A stretch of 64,000 nt of DNA, taken from contig CAMEIH010000005.1 of NCBI GenBank assembly GCA_945917985.1, positions 17,281 through 81,280 of the forward strand, written 5' to 3'. Of this stretch, positions 34,511 through 43,043 are shown one piece after another. The position numbers and the translations under genes were made by a program. Position 1 is the first letter of the stretch, and each line of letters starts with the position of its first letter. Under the pieces are notes generated by a model, which was not told where the DNA came from, did no database searches, and was given only the letters and a program-made list of their open reading frames with translations. The stretch is from an uncultured Clostridium sp. (GTDB taxonomy: Bacteria; Bacillota; Clostridia; Lachnospirales; Lachnospiraceae).

Positions 34511-36091
34511 ATGAAAAGTAATAAATTGCTTGATTGTACATTAAGAGATGGAGGATATATTAATAACTGGAATTTTGGGATTCACACTATCAGGGATATT
34601 ATTAAAGAGTTGGTGAATTCTAAGGTTGATTATGTAGAGGTCGGCTTTTTGCGTGATTGTGAGTATGACTGCAACAAGACACTGTTTAATAATTGCGCGG
34701 AGATTGCACCCATATTACCGGATAAGCGTGGCAATACCATGTTTACTGCCATGGCATTGCACAACAAATATGACATCAGCAAACTGGAGCCATATGACGG
34801 CAAAACAATCGACGCAATTCGTGTAACATTTCATGACTATGATATTGATGAAGGTCTCAGCTTTATTCAAAAAGCAATTGAAAAGGGGTATAAAGTATTT
34901 TGCAATCCCATTAATATTATGGGATATTCAGATGAGATGATTCTGCAACTTCTTAAGAAAGTCAATGAGCTACAGCCGTATGCTTTTTCTATTGTAGATA
35001 CCTTTGGGTCAATGATGAAATCTGATCTGCAAAGGATCTATTCTCTTGTAGAAAACAATCTTGATAAAAGTATAATTATAGGATTACACCTGCATGAAAA
35101 TTTGGGACTGTCCTATTCACTGTCACAGGAATTTATTGCCATGAAGTCTTTTGAGAGACAAAGTGTAATTGATGCATCTATGCTGGGGATGGGAAGAGTT
35201 CCCGGCAATCTTTGTTTAGAACTCATAATGGATTATATGAACAGGAGTCAGGGAGGAACATATGACGTAAATCCTGTTTTGGATGGTATCGATGATCATA
35301 TTGCACAGTTAAAGCAAATTGAGCCATGGGGCTATAATACCGCCTATGCGTTGTCTGCAAAGTACAATCTGCATAGAAATTATGCGGAATTTCTTCTTGG
35401 CAAGGGAAGGCTTCGTGCAAAGCAGATTAACCAGATTCTCGCCAGTATAGAGGAGAATAAGAAGACTGCTTATGATGAAGCGTATATTGAAGATCTTTAT
35501 GAGGGATTTCAAAATCATGAGGTGGATGATAGCGAACTTCTTTGCAAATTGGCGGATAAATGGAAGGGAAAGACAATTCTCATTCTTGCCCCTGGTTCTT
35601 CTATTGCAGATCAGAAAGATGCGATAGAGCAGTTTATTAAGGATAAAAAACCGGTAATAATCTCTGCAAATTTTATTCCGGAGTTATATAAACAAGATTA
35701 TGTATTTTGCTCTAATGCTATGCGCTATAGTGCCATGGAGGATAAATGTGATTTGAAAAAATTATTAGTCACATCAAATCTGACAGATATCTGTGGAGCA
35801 AAGAACATTTTAAACTATGCTGATTTATGTCTTGATGATAAGGGGAAATGTGACAACTGTGTGATTATGCTTATGAAGTTGCTGTGCAAAGTGGGTATGG
35901 TGCGGGTCTACGTAGCAGGCTTTGATGGATACCAGCCCAGAAAATGCAATTATATTGATTCATATATGACAAATCAGCATACCAAGGGACAGGAAGAAAA
36001 CATCAGGAATACCGGTTACATCTCAGATATCAGAAAAAAAATGGAAGTTATCTTTTTGACGCAGTCTCTGTATGACAAATCAGGTGAGTGA
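34511..36091 (+). CDS. DRE-TIM (HOA-like) aldolase fused to a C-terminal Rossmann-like domain
   Basis: A 526-residue two-domain protein. Residues 1 to about 345 form a DRE-TIM metallolyase barrel: DCTLRDGGY at 8-16, GLHLHENLG with the metal His pair at 193 and 195, and GMGRVPGN. It is similar to 4-hydroxy-2-oxovalerate aldolase, but its subgroup in capsule loci has no proven reaction. From about residue 352 a second domain starts with KTILILAPGSSIADQ, resembling the glycine/serine-rich first strand of DUF115/MptE-like or GT42 proteins. Pyruvate plus a sugar aldehyde would give a 3-deoxy-2-ulosonic acid, matching the cytidylyltransferase and phosphatase neighbours. This is inference. Confidence 0.75.
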   Translation: MKSNKLLDCTLRDGGYINNWNFGIHTIRDIIKELVNSKVDYVEVGFLRDCEYDCNKTLFNNCAEIAPILPDKRGNTMFTAMALHNKYDISKLEPYDGKTIDAIRVTFHDYDIDEGLSFIQKAIEKGYKVFCNPINIMGYSDEMILQLLKKVNELQPYAFSIVDTFGSMMKSDLQRIYSLVENNLDKSIIIGLHLHENLGLSYSLSQEFIAMKSFERQSVIDASMLGMGRVPGNLCLELIMDYMNRSQGGTYDVNPVLDGIDDHIAQLKQIEPWGYNTAYALSAKYNLHRNYAEFLLGKGRLRAKQINQILASIEENKKTAYDEAYIEDLYEGFQNHEVDDSELLCKLADKWKGKTILILAPGSSIADQKDAIEQFIKDKKPVIISANFIPELYKQDYVFCSNAMRYSAMEDKCDLKKLLVTSNLTDICGAKNILNYADLCLDDKGKCDNCVIMLMKLLCKVGMVRVYVAGFDGYQPRKCNYIDSYMTNQHTKGQEENIRNTGYISDIRKKMEVIFLTQSLYDKSGE

Positions 36092-36621
36092 TGAAAGCGA
36101 AAGAAGAACTTAAAAAAATTGAATATTTGATCATTGATGTGGATGGCACCTTAACGGATGCAGGAATCTATTATGATGAGCATGGAAACGAATTAAAGAA
36201 ATTCTGCACCAAGGATGCGGCAGGCTTTTTTGCGGCTCATCAGGCAGGAATAAAGATTATGATTTTAACCGGAAGAGAATGTGCTGCAACCACTCGCAGG
36301 ATGACAGAAATGAAGGTAGAATATCTGGTACAGAATATTAAGGATAAAGAGACATATCTCAAAAATTTTCTGAAGGAAAATGGTATTGGGGAGGAACAGA
36401 TGGGATATTTGGGGGACGATCTGAATGATCTTACCTGCATGAGACTGTGTGGTTTTGTGGGGTGCCCTGCAGATGCATGTGAGGAAGTAAGAAAGTGTGC
36501 GGATTATGTATCGCCTGTGAATGGAGGGCATGGTGCAGTGCGCGATATTATTGAGACATTGCTACGAAACAGAGGGGAGTGGGACGTGGCAGTATCTACA
36601 GTGTATGGGATTGGTTTCTAG
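36091..36621 (+). CDS. KdsC-like HAD phosphatase
   Basis: A 176-residue C0-type HAD hydrolase with nucleophile motif DVDGTLTD (Asp16/Asp18), MILTGRE, and GDDLNDL. The size, lack of a cap domain and KFCTKDAAGF match KdsC, which removes phosphate from Kdo-8-P, and the NulO-9-P phosphatases. It overlaps the aldolase gene (TGATG), so it likely dephosphorylates the aldolase product before CMP activation. AGGTGA precedes the ATG; an adjacent GTG could add one residue. The precise substrate is unknown. Confidence 0.85.
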   Translation: MKAKEELKKIEYLIIDVDGTLTDAGIYYDEHGNELKKFCTKDAAGFFAAHQAGIKIMILTGRECAATTRRMTEMKVEYLVQNIKDKETYLKNFLKENGIGEEQMGYLGDDLNDLTCMRLCGFVGCPADACEEVRKCADYVSPVNGGHGAVRDIIETLLRNRGEWDVAVSTVYGIGF

Positions 36622-36682
36622 GATTTCAGAAATATAGAGATTGATTTCTTATATAAGGAAAACCGAAAAGAGAAAATGTTAA

Positions 36683-37942
36683 ATGATTGAGACAATATAT
36701 ATGTATCCAAACTGCTATACCAGGGAATTTCAACAGTTTGCGAAAAAGAACTATCGACGAAATAAGAAGCTGGAAATTAAGACTGTTGAAAATGGACTTG
36801 TTTTGCCGTTAAAAGTAAGTGAAACGGGGGTTCCCCTGTTGGGATACGGGGGTGTGCTTGATTCGGATGATCATTATGTTATGGAATCGGCTCAAATAGG
36901 AAAAGGCGATACTGCGGACCGATTTATAGGAAAATACGAATACGATATTTGTGAGGTAGAAATATCCGATGAGGCAGTAATCTATATAGGAGCCCTTCCA
37001 CTCCATTGGGGACACTTTCTCATTGATATGACCTATCGTTTCTGGATATTTGCTCATGATGAATTTTCAGACAATAAGATTGTATATTGTACGAATAATA
37101 CCAGATTTCAGGGTGTTCAGCTGGAATTCATGAAGATGCTCGGGATTGATCCCAAACGCTTGTGCCCGATAGAAAAACCCACACGATTTCGTACAATTTA
37201 TATTCCTGAGCCGGGGTACATGGCTTGCGATTATTTCACACGGGAATATAGAAACACCTTTTCAAGATTAGTAAATAATAGTCCTCAACTAAATCTTAAT
37301 CCTTATGAAAAGATCTATTTATCAAGAGGACATTTCAAAAAAGCCCAAAAAAGCGAAATCGGAGAAAGAAATATCGAAGACAATTTTGCGGCAAACGGAT
37401 TTCAAATTCTGTATATGGAAGAATTGAGCCTTGCAGAGCAGATTTTTTATATCAGCCATTGTAAAACAGTAGCTGCATTGAGTGGAACATTGTGCCATAA
37501 TATTCTGTTTGCTAATTCAGGTATTACATGGATCATTTTGAATAAAACACATTTGACCAACACACACCAGGTTTTGCTAAACCAAATGATTGGATGCAGG
37601 GTAATTTATATCGATCTCTATATTGAACCGTTTAAGCGCATTCCTGATTCTTATGGAAGCGGTCCTTTCTTACTGGATGCAGGGAAATTACAGAAGTACT
37701 TTGAAGATAATGGTATGAAGTTTATAAGAAAAAGTAAATTAAGCAGATGTTGTGATTTTTTGATATATTTAAAGATGTGTTTGCAGATAAAAGGACAGAC
37801 ATTATTTTCCAAATTATACATTAAAGCTTATAATAAGGCTTGTAAATATAAGTTTATCATTACTCCTTTGCGATATGCAAAAAGTATAGTTGATAATACA
37901 CTGGGGAGATTAAAAAAGATAATGGCTAATAAAGGGGTATAG
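36683..37942 (+). CDS. GT61 (DUF563) family glycosyltransferase
   Basis: A 419-residue protein. The central block ALPLHWGHFLIDMTYRFWIF and the later IYLSRGHFKKAQ with VAALSGTLCHNILFA are the hallmarks of family GT61, whose bacterial members occur in capsule and LPS loci. In eukaryotes the family transfers xylose, arabinose or GlcNAc. The C-terminal 90 residues are basic and hydrophobic, suggesting membrane association. It stands 61 bases after the phosphatase gene. Donor unknown. Confidence 0.78.
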   Translation: MIETIYMYPNCYTREFQQFAKKNYRRNKKLEIKTVENGLVLPLKVSETGVPLLGYGGVLDSDDHYVMESAQIGKGDTADRFIGKYEYDICEVEISDEAVIYIGALPLHWGHFLIDMTYRFWIFAHDEFSDNKIVYCTNNTRFQGVQLEFMKMLGIDPKRLCPIEKPTRFRTIYIPEPGYMACDYFTREYRNTFSRLVNNSPQLNLNPYEKIYLSRGHFKKAQKSEIGERNIEDNFAANGFQILYMEELSLAEQIFYISHCKTVAALSGTLCHNILFANSGITWIILNKTHLTNTHQVLLNQMIGCRVIYIDLYIEPFKRIPDSYGSGPFLLDAGKLQKYFEDNGMKFIRKSKLSRCCDFLIYLKMCLQIKGQTLFSKLYIKAYNKACKYKFIITPLRYAKSIVDNTLGRLKKIMANKGV

Positions 37943-37976
37943 TGTAATAAGTTTATTTTGAAAGGATAGTCATTAC

Positions 37977-39023
37977 ATGAAAAAAATAAATATGAAACTC
38001 ATAACTGACATGAAGAACCTCTTGAAGCAATGTTGGAGATATCGAAATGAGGAAGAGTTTAAAAAGCTAGTGTTGGAAGGATATCGGAATCCCAACCTGC
38101 TTGAACTGAAAAGTTATGGAAATGAATATCCGGAGAAGATCATTTATCATATTGGAGCATTTGGCTGCTCAGTGGGTTTTTTCGCAGAATTTTTGTATGC
38201 GCTGATCCGTCTGTATTTTGCAACGGATAGAGGACTTGTTCCATATATTAATTGGGGAAAGGAATTTTTGTACTATGAAGAAAGCGGAGTTGACGATGAG
38301 TACAATGGCTTTCTGTACTACTTTGAACCGGTTTCGGAAGTAAGAAATATCAATAAGGCTTCATATGTTCTTGATGCTACAAGCTGTCAAATAAGTGATG
38401 TTCAGAACCGCTGTCTGCATACATATGGATATGCGGTGACAGATGAGTATATGGACGTAATGAGTAACATGATCAGAAAATATATCAGATACAATGAAAA
38501 GACAAAGACCTATTTAGAGAGCGGTTATGATCGATTAATTGGTGGCAGGAAAGCTCTGGCAGTTCATTTCAGAGGAACTGATTACCGGAGACAATACAAT
38601 AATCACCCTGTCTTTGTCACTGTTGAGCAGGAAATAGAGGAAGTACGTAAGTTGCTAAACACGAAGGATTATGAAGTGATTTTTCTCGCAACGGATGAAC
38701 AGGATGCAGTGACCAGATTTCGACAGGAGTTTGGGAATTTGGTGGAAATATTTGAAGATACATGGAGAGCCGACAGTGGGGATGAATCTGTTGCTTACAG
38801 CCATTCGGATCGGAAAAATCATCACTATTTGCTGGGACTTGAGGTGGTACGGGATCAATATATGCTCACAAGATGCGACGGACTGGTGTGCGGAATTTCG
38901 AACCTCACTCTTTCTGCAAGAATGATGCGGAAAGCCTGGTATGACCAGGACTATGAGGATTTAGTTATTTTGAATCATGATCTGTGCCATAATGAACGCA
39001 ATTTTTGTGATGCAAAGCATTGA
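37977..39023 (+). CDS. GT23-like fucosyltransferase-fold protein
   Basis: A 348-residue protein with KIIYHIGAFGCSVGFFAEFL at the N-terminal region and VHFRGTDYR (about residues 197-205), the arginine-bearing GDP-fucose motif shared by GT11, GT23 and GT65/68. The C-terminal CGISNLTLSARMM corresponds to the conserved Ser/Arg segment. NodZ-like alpha-1,6-fucosyl transfer is the nearest described activity. It is the second likely GDP-fucose-using enzyme of the window besides the GT11 at 2986. The ATG follows GAAAGGA. Confidence 0.68.
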   Translation: MKKINMKLITDMKNLLKQCWRYRNEEEFKKLVLEGYRNPNLLELKSYGNEYPEKIIYHIGAFGCSVGFFAEFLYALIRLYFATDRGLVPYINWGKEFLYYEESGVDDEYNGFLYYFEPVSEVRNINKASYVLDATSCQISDVQNRCLHTYGYAVTDEYMDVMSNMIRKYIRYNEKTKTYLESGYDRLIGGRKALAVHFRGTDYRRQYNNHPVFVTVEQEIEEVRKLLNTKDYEVIFLATDEQDAVTRFRQEFGNLVEIFEDTWRADSGDESVAYSHSDRKNHHYLLGLEVVRDQYMLTRCDGLVCGISNLTLSARMMRKAWYDQDYEDLVILNHDLCHNERNFCDAKH

Positions 39024-39039
39024 GAAAGGCGAGCTGAAC

Positions 39040-39732
39040 ATGGGAATTGTTTATCGCTTAGAGGAGCGTTATTTAGATTACCGATTTAAGAAAGAAAACG
39101 AGAAAAAAAATGTTATTTTTGACAGGAATTGTATAGCCAGGCGGGACTGCAGCTTTGAGGGAAACAATTTTGTGGCAGGAGAAGTGTACGGATGTTACTT
39201 AGGTTATGGTACTTATGTGCATAAATACAGTATGCTGGCGTATGTAAAGATAGGACGCTTCAGTGCCATCGGTGAAAATGTAAATATCAAATTATTTGAA
39301 CACCCTGTTCATATGGTGTCCACCGCACCTTGCTTTTATCATAAAGAAAACAGGTTAAAAACATTTGTTAAAGAAGATTATTATGATGATTTAAAGTATA
39401 TTGAAGAAGATTATTCAGTTGTTATAGGAAATGATGTGTGGGTTGGATCGGGAGCCTATATTAAGAGTGGAATTAGGATTGGCGATGGTGCTGTTATCGG
39501 AGCCGGAGCAGTGGTGACTAAGGATGTGGAGCCTTATGCTATCGTAGGCGGCATTCCGGCTAAGGTAATACGTTATCGTTTTCCAAGAGAGCAGATAGAA
39601 GCACTTCTTGATATTAAATGGTGGGATAAAGATGACAAGTGGCTGAAAGAGAATGGAAAATATTTTACAGATGTACAACAATTTATCAGTAAATTTCAAA
39701 GCATGGATGTGAGTAGTAATTTGAGGAGATAA
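39040..39732 (+). CDS. CatB-like hexapeptide-repeat acetyltransferase
   Basis: A 230-residue left-handed beta-helix acetyltransferase: GYGTYVHKYSMLAYVKIGRF, a CatB-type loop FEHPVHMVSTAPCFYHK with the catalytic His, VVIGNDVWVGSGAYIKSGIR and AIVGGIPAKVIRYRF. Such enzymes O- or N-acetylate sugars with acetyl-CoA. I use ATG 39040, preceded by GAAAGGCGAG; an ATG at 38977 would lie in the previous gene. Its target may be the amino sugar made by the aminotransferase at 44013, or a ring hydroxyl; this cannot be decided here. Confidence 0.8.
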   Translation: MGIVYRLEERYLDYRFKKENEKKNVIFDRNCIARRDCSFEGNNFVAGEVYGCYLGYGTYVHKYSMLAYVKIGRFSAIGENVNIKLFEHPVHMVSTAPCFYHKENRLKTFVKEDYYDDLKYIEEDYSVVIGNDVWVGSGAYIKSGIRIGDGAVIGAGAVVTKDVEPYAIVGGIPAKVIRYRFPREQIEALLDIKWWDKDDKWLKENGKYFTDVQQFISKFQSMDVSSNLRR

Positions 39733-39737
39733 GAAAA

Positions 39738-40706
39738 ATGGTTTCAGTAATTATATCAGTGTACAATGTGGCTCCCTATATAGAAAAATGTATTCATTCC
39801 ATACAAAATCAGACCTATTCTGATTTGGAAATTATTGCGGTGGATGATGGCTCCACAGATGAGTCCGGTGAATTGTGTGAAAGATTGGCAGAATCAGACC
39901 ATAGGATTGTAGTTATTCATAAAGAAAACGGAGGGAATTCCAGTGCACGTAATGCAGGAGTTGCAGCAGCAAACGGAGATTTTGTTGCTTTTGTAGATGG
40001 GGATGATTACATAGAGAAGGATATGTATGAAACACTGCTTCAGGAATTTGATAATCCTAAGGTTTCTATTGCGGCTGGCGGAATTATCACAACCACTTTG
40101 GAAGGAAAAGATGTTATAACTGTAAGTAAAGAGAAAAAATATTTCACTAGAGAAGAAGCACTTGTTGATTTTTTTGACAGCAGAGGCACTGTATTGCCCA
40201 CTGTATGCAATAAATTGTTTCTAAAAGAGTTATTTGAAGCAAATCGATTTAGCAATGACATTATTCATGAAGATACGGGATTGATGCCAAGATTGTTGGA
40301 TTCCAGTGAAGGGGTTGCTATTTGCAATCGAGCGTTTTATCATTATGTCAAGCGTAAGAACTCTGCAAGTACAAGCCGTTTATACAATATGAGAAGTTAT
40401 CGTTTCATGAATACTGTGGCAGAATATCGAAAAATGTGTCAAGAGAAGTACCCTGAACTTTTTTGCTACTATGTCAAGTATGAAACTACAACAACATATG
40501 AAATGTTGTTAAATTTAGCCGGTTGCAGTAATTATCGTGATTTTAGGAAACAGGAGAACCATTTGAGACGCAGGCTGGTAGTGCTTGTGTTTGAAGAACT
40601 GAAGTATATCAAGACACCTGCAAATCAAAGTGCAAATTTAATAAACTTTCTTATTCCCGCAATTTTGGGATGTTCACTGTATAACAAGTTAACTGGAAAG
40701 CAATGA
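39738..40706 (+). CDS. GT2 family glycosyltransferase
   Basis: A 322-residue GT-A enzyme with VSVIISVYNVAPYIEKCIHS, AVDDGSTDESGELC, and the metal-binding FVDGDDY (about residues 86-92), plus the acceptor loop HEDTGLMPRLL. This is the typical form of capsular GT2 transferases such as CpsI/EpsJ. It is followed by the second ABC flippase. Donor unknown. Confidence 0.88.
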   Translation: MVSVIISVYNVAPYIEKCIHSIQNQTYSDLEIIAVDDGSTDESGELCERLAESDHRIVVIHKENGGNSSARNAGVAAANGDFVAFVDGDDYIEKDMYETLLQEFDNPKVSIAAGGIITTTLEGKDVITVSKEKKYFTREEALVDFFDSRGTVLPTVCNKLFLKELFEANRFSNDIIHEDTGLMPRLLDSSEGVAICNRAFYHYVKRKNSASTSRLYNMRSYRFMNTVAEYRKMCQEKYPELFCYYVKYETTTTYEMLLNLAGCSNYRDFRKQENHLRRRLVVLVFEELKYIKTPANQSANLINFLIPAILGCSLYNKLTGKQ

Positions 40707-40743
40707 TATAGTATTCGCTGGAGAGACATCAAGAGAGGTAAAA

Positions 40744-42600
40744 ATGAAGCAGATCAAATTAATATTAAGTAAAACATTATATGTACTTGATAAACCGCAG
40801 AAAATATTATGCGTTTTTGTTTTCCTACTGACATGCATTGGCGCAGCATTTGAATGCTTGGGAGTATCTGCAATCATCCCCCTTGTCAGTGCAGTGCAGG
40901 ATCCGGCCTTGATTATGGATAGTGCTTTTTTTAAGAGCCATTCGTCATTATCGTCATTGACTTATAATGAAGTGATAGGAATAATCGGAGCGGGTGTTAT
41001 CTTACTGTATATCGCGAAGAACCTGTATTTTATTTTTATGTCATGGATCCGCGTGAAATTTTCGGGGAAAATAGGTCGCGAGATTTCGGTAAAAATGTTT
41101 GCCTCTTACCTCAGCAGAGGTTATGAGTTTTTTCTCAATATAAATTATGGGCAATTTTGCAGAGGGGTAGTCGGGGATACATCTGCGGTATCTTCGGTTA
41201 TTTTCTCAATATTCTCTTTAGTGGCGGAAATATTGACCATTGCCTGCATCTGTATTTTTATGTTCTTTGCAGATTGGTCTATCGCATTAGTTGTTCTTGT
41301 GTTAGCTGTTGTATGTGTACTACTTATCTTTTTTCTTTTCCGTAAGAAAATGTTTGAAGCGGGAGTTGAGGCAAGGAAATATTCTATTAAAATAGATCAG
41401 GCTTTGGCACAATCTTTTTTGGGTGTCAAAGATGTTTTATTGCTTAGAAAGCAGAAACATTTTATTGGTGAATATGAGAGAAATAAGATTGAAGTTCAAA
41501 AGCTGGAATGCAAACAGACCGTTGCCAGAGAGAGTCCATCATATATTATTGAAGGAATATGTGTATCGGGACTGATGCTTGCAGTCTGTGTGCGGATTAT
41601 TCTCAGAGGAACAGACCCACATTTTATTGCAGTGCTTGCTGCATTTGCAGTGGGAGCGTTTCGTGTTTTGCCCTCTTTGGGAAGGATTTCTTCCGCATTA
41701 AATACATTGACCGGTCTGTTGCCCAGCATAGATGCTTTATATGAGCATGTATTGCAAAGAGAAGCATATGTAAGAGAACATCCGGAAGCTTCCTTTGTGG
41801 CTGCAGATAAGAAGTTGAAATGGGGTCTTATAAGCAGAGATGCGCAATACAGTAACGAAGATGCTTTATGGGAAGAAAGGAAGTATGTACCAAACGTAGA
41901 TAAATTTCACACCAGCCTTGAATTGAGAAATATATCGTTCAGGTATAGTGAAGAGCTTGGATATGTGCTGAGAAATGTAAATCTGACAATTAAGAAAGGA
42001 CAGGCTATTGCACTAATAGGAACTTCAGGAGCCGGAAAGTCTACATTGGCAGATATATTGCTTGGTCTTCTGATCCCCCAGGAGGGTGGAGTGTATATGG
42101 ATGGGGATAAAATTACCGACATACCGGAACGATGGGCTGCTACCATCGGCTATGTTCCCCAGTCAGTTTTCCTTGCGGATATCAGCATCAGAGAAAATGT
42201 AGCTTTTGGCGAAAGAGTGGAAAATATTGATGATGACCGAGTCAGAGAAGCGCTGGAAAGAGCCGAATTGAAGGAATTTATCGATTCCCTGCCCGAGGGA
42301 ATGGAAACGGCTGTCGGGGATCGGGGAGTTCGGTTATCCGGTGGACAAAGGCAGCGAATTGCCATTGCAAGGGCACTTTATCACAGACCGGAAATCCTTG
42401 TACTTGACGAAGCAACATCTGCACTTGATAACGAGACAGAGACGGCAATCATGTCTGCCATAGATTCTTTGCAGGGGCAGGTTACCATGATTATTGTGGC
42501 ACACAGATTGACTACCGTAAGAAATTGTGATGTGATATATGAAGTTAATCAGACAGGCTTGACTGTACGGGATAAAAATGAAGTCCTGAATGGAGTATAA
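40744..42600 (+). CDS. ABC-type lipid-linked oligosaccharide flippase (MsbA/PglK-like), second copy
   Basis: A 618-residue half-transporter with membrane domain (about 1-325) and ATPase domain: Walker A GTSGAGKST, signature LSGGQRQRIAIARAL, Walker B ILVLDEATSALD, and AHRLTT. It is homologous in layout to the transporter at 12904 but has an insertion of about 30-40 residues between the two domains (around RDAQYSNEDALWEERKY). Two such half-transporters could each form homodimers for different glycans, or pair together. The Wzx at 387 is a third exporter. Confidence 0.85.
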   Translation: MKQIKLILSKTLYVLDKPQKILCVFVFLLTCIGAAFECLGVSAIIPLVSAVQDPALIMDSAFFKSHSSLSSLTYNEVIGIIGAGVILLYIAKNLYFIFMSWIRVKFSGKIGREISVKMFASYLSRGYEFFLNINYGQFCRGVVGDTSAVSSVIFSIFSLVAEILTIACICIFMFFADWSIALVVLVLAVVCVLLIFFLFRKKMFEAGVEARKYSIKIDQALAQSFLGVKDVLLLRKQKHFIGEYERNKIEVQKLECKQTVARESPSYIIEGICVSGLMLAVCVRIILRGTDPHFIAVLAAFAVGAFRVLPSLGRISSALNTLTGLLPSIDALYEHVLQREAYVREHPEASFVAADKKLKWGLISRDAQYSNEDALWEERKYVPNVDKFHTSLELRNISFRYSEELGYVLRNVNLTIKKGQAIALIGTSGAGKSTLADILLGLLIPQEGGVYMDGDKITDIPERWAATIGYVPQSVFLADISIRENVAFGERVENIDDDRVREALERAELKEFIDSLPEGMETAVGDRGVRLSGGQRQRIAIARALYHRPEILVLDEATSALDNETETAIMSAIDSLQGQVTMIIVAHRLTTVRNCDVIYEVNQTGLTVRDKNEVLNGV

Positions 42601-42625
42601 ACATGGGGGAAATGAGGAATAGGAA

Positions 42626-43036
42626 ATGGTAGAGCGAATTGAATATCAGGGCGAGGAAATGGCAATTATCATTAGGAACAATTATTCGGAAGAAGGAATC
42701 CATTTCCTGACATCGAATGATTATTCTCAACAGTTGGCGTATATGCATCATCATGCCGGTCATCAAATCATCCCGCATTACCACAATCTTGTTCCCCGGA
42801 CAGTTCATTATACGCAGGAAGTACTGGTGATCCGTAAAGGTAAAGTAAAAGTTAACTTTTATAATATGGATCGGGAATGCATAGCAGATACAACATTGAC
42901 GGATGGTGACGTGATATTGCTTTGCGCCGGTGGGCATGGGTTTGATATTTTAGAAGAAACAGAAATGATAGAAATTAAGCAGGGGCCATATGTGGGAGAA
43001 AATGATAAGACAAGGTTTATTCCGAAAGAGAAATGA
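42626..43036 (+). CDS. Small cupin-domain protein
   Basis: A 136-residue single-domain cupin with MHHHAGHQIIPHYHNLVPRT, EVLVIRKGKVKVNFYN and GHGFDILEETEMIEIKQGPY. The His-rich first motif (three consecutive His, then HYHN) could bind a metal. It is unlike the FdtA-type ketoisomerase at 24031. Proteins of this kind recur in capsule loci next to glycosyltransferases and amino-sugar genes, as here (a transferase follows directly), but the reaction is unknown. Confidence 0.65.
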   Translation: MVERIEYQGEEMAIIIRNNYSEEGIHFLTSNDYSQQLAYMHHHAGHQIIPHYHNLVPRTVHYTQEVLVIRKGKVKVNFYNMDRECIADTTLTDGDVILLCAGGHGFDILEETEMIEIKQGPYVGENDKTRFIPKEK

Positions 43037-43043
43037 GGACAAG

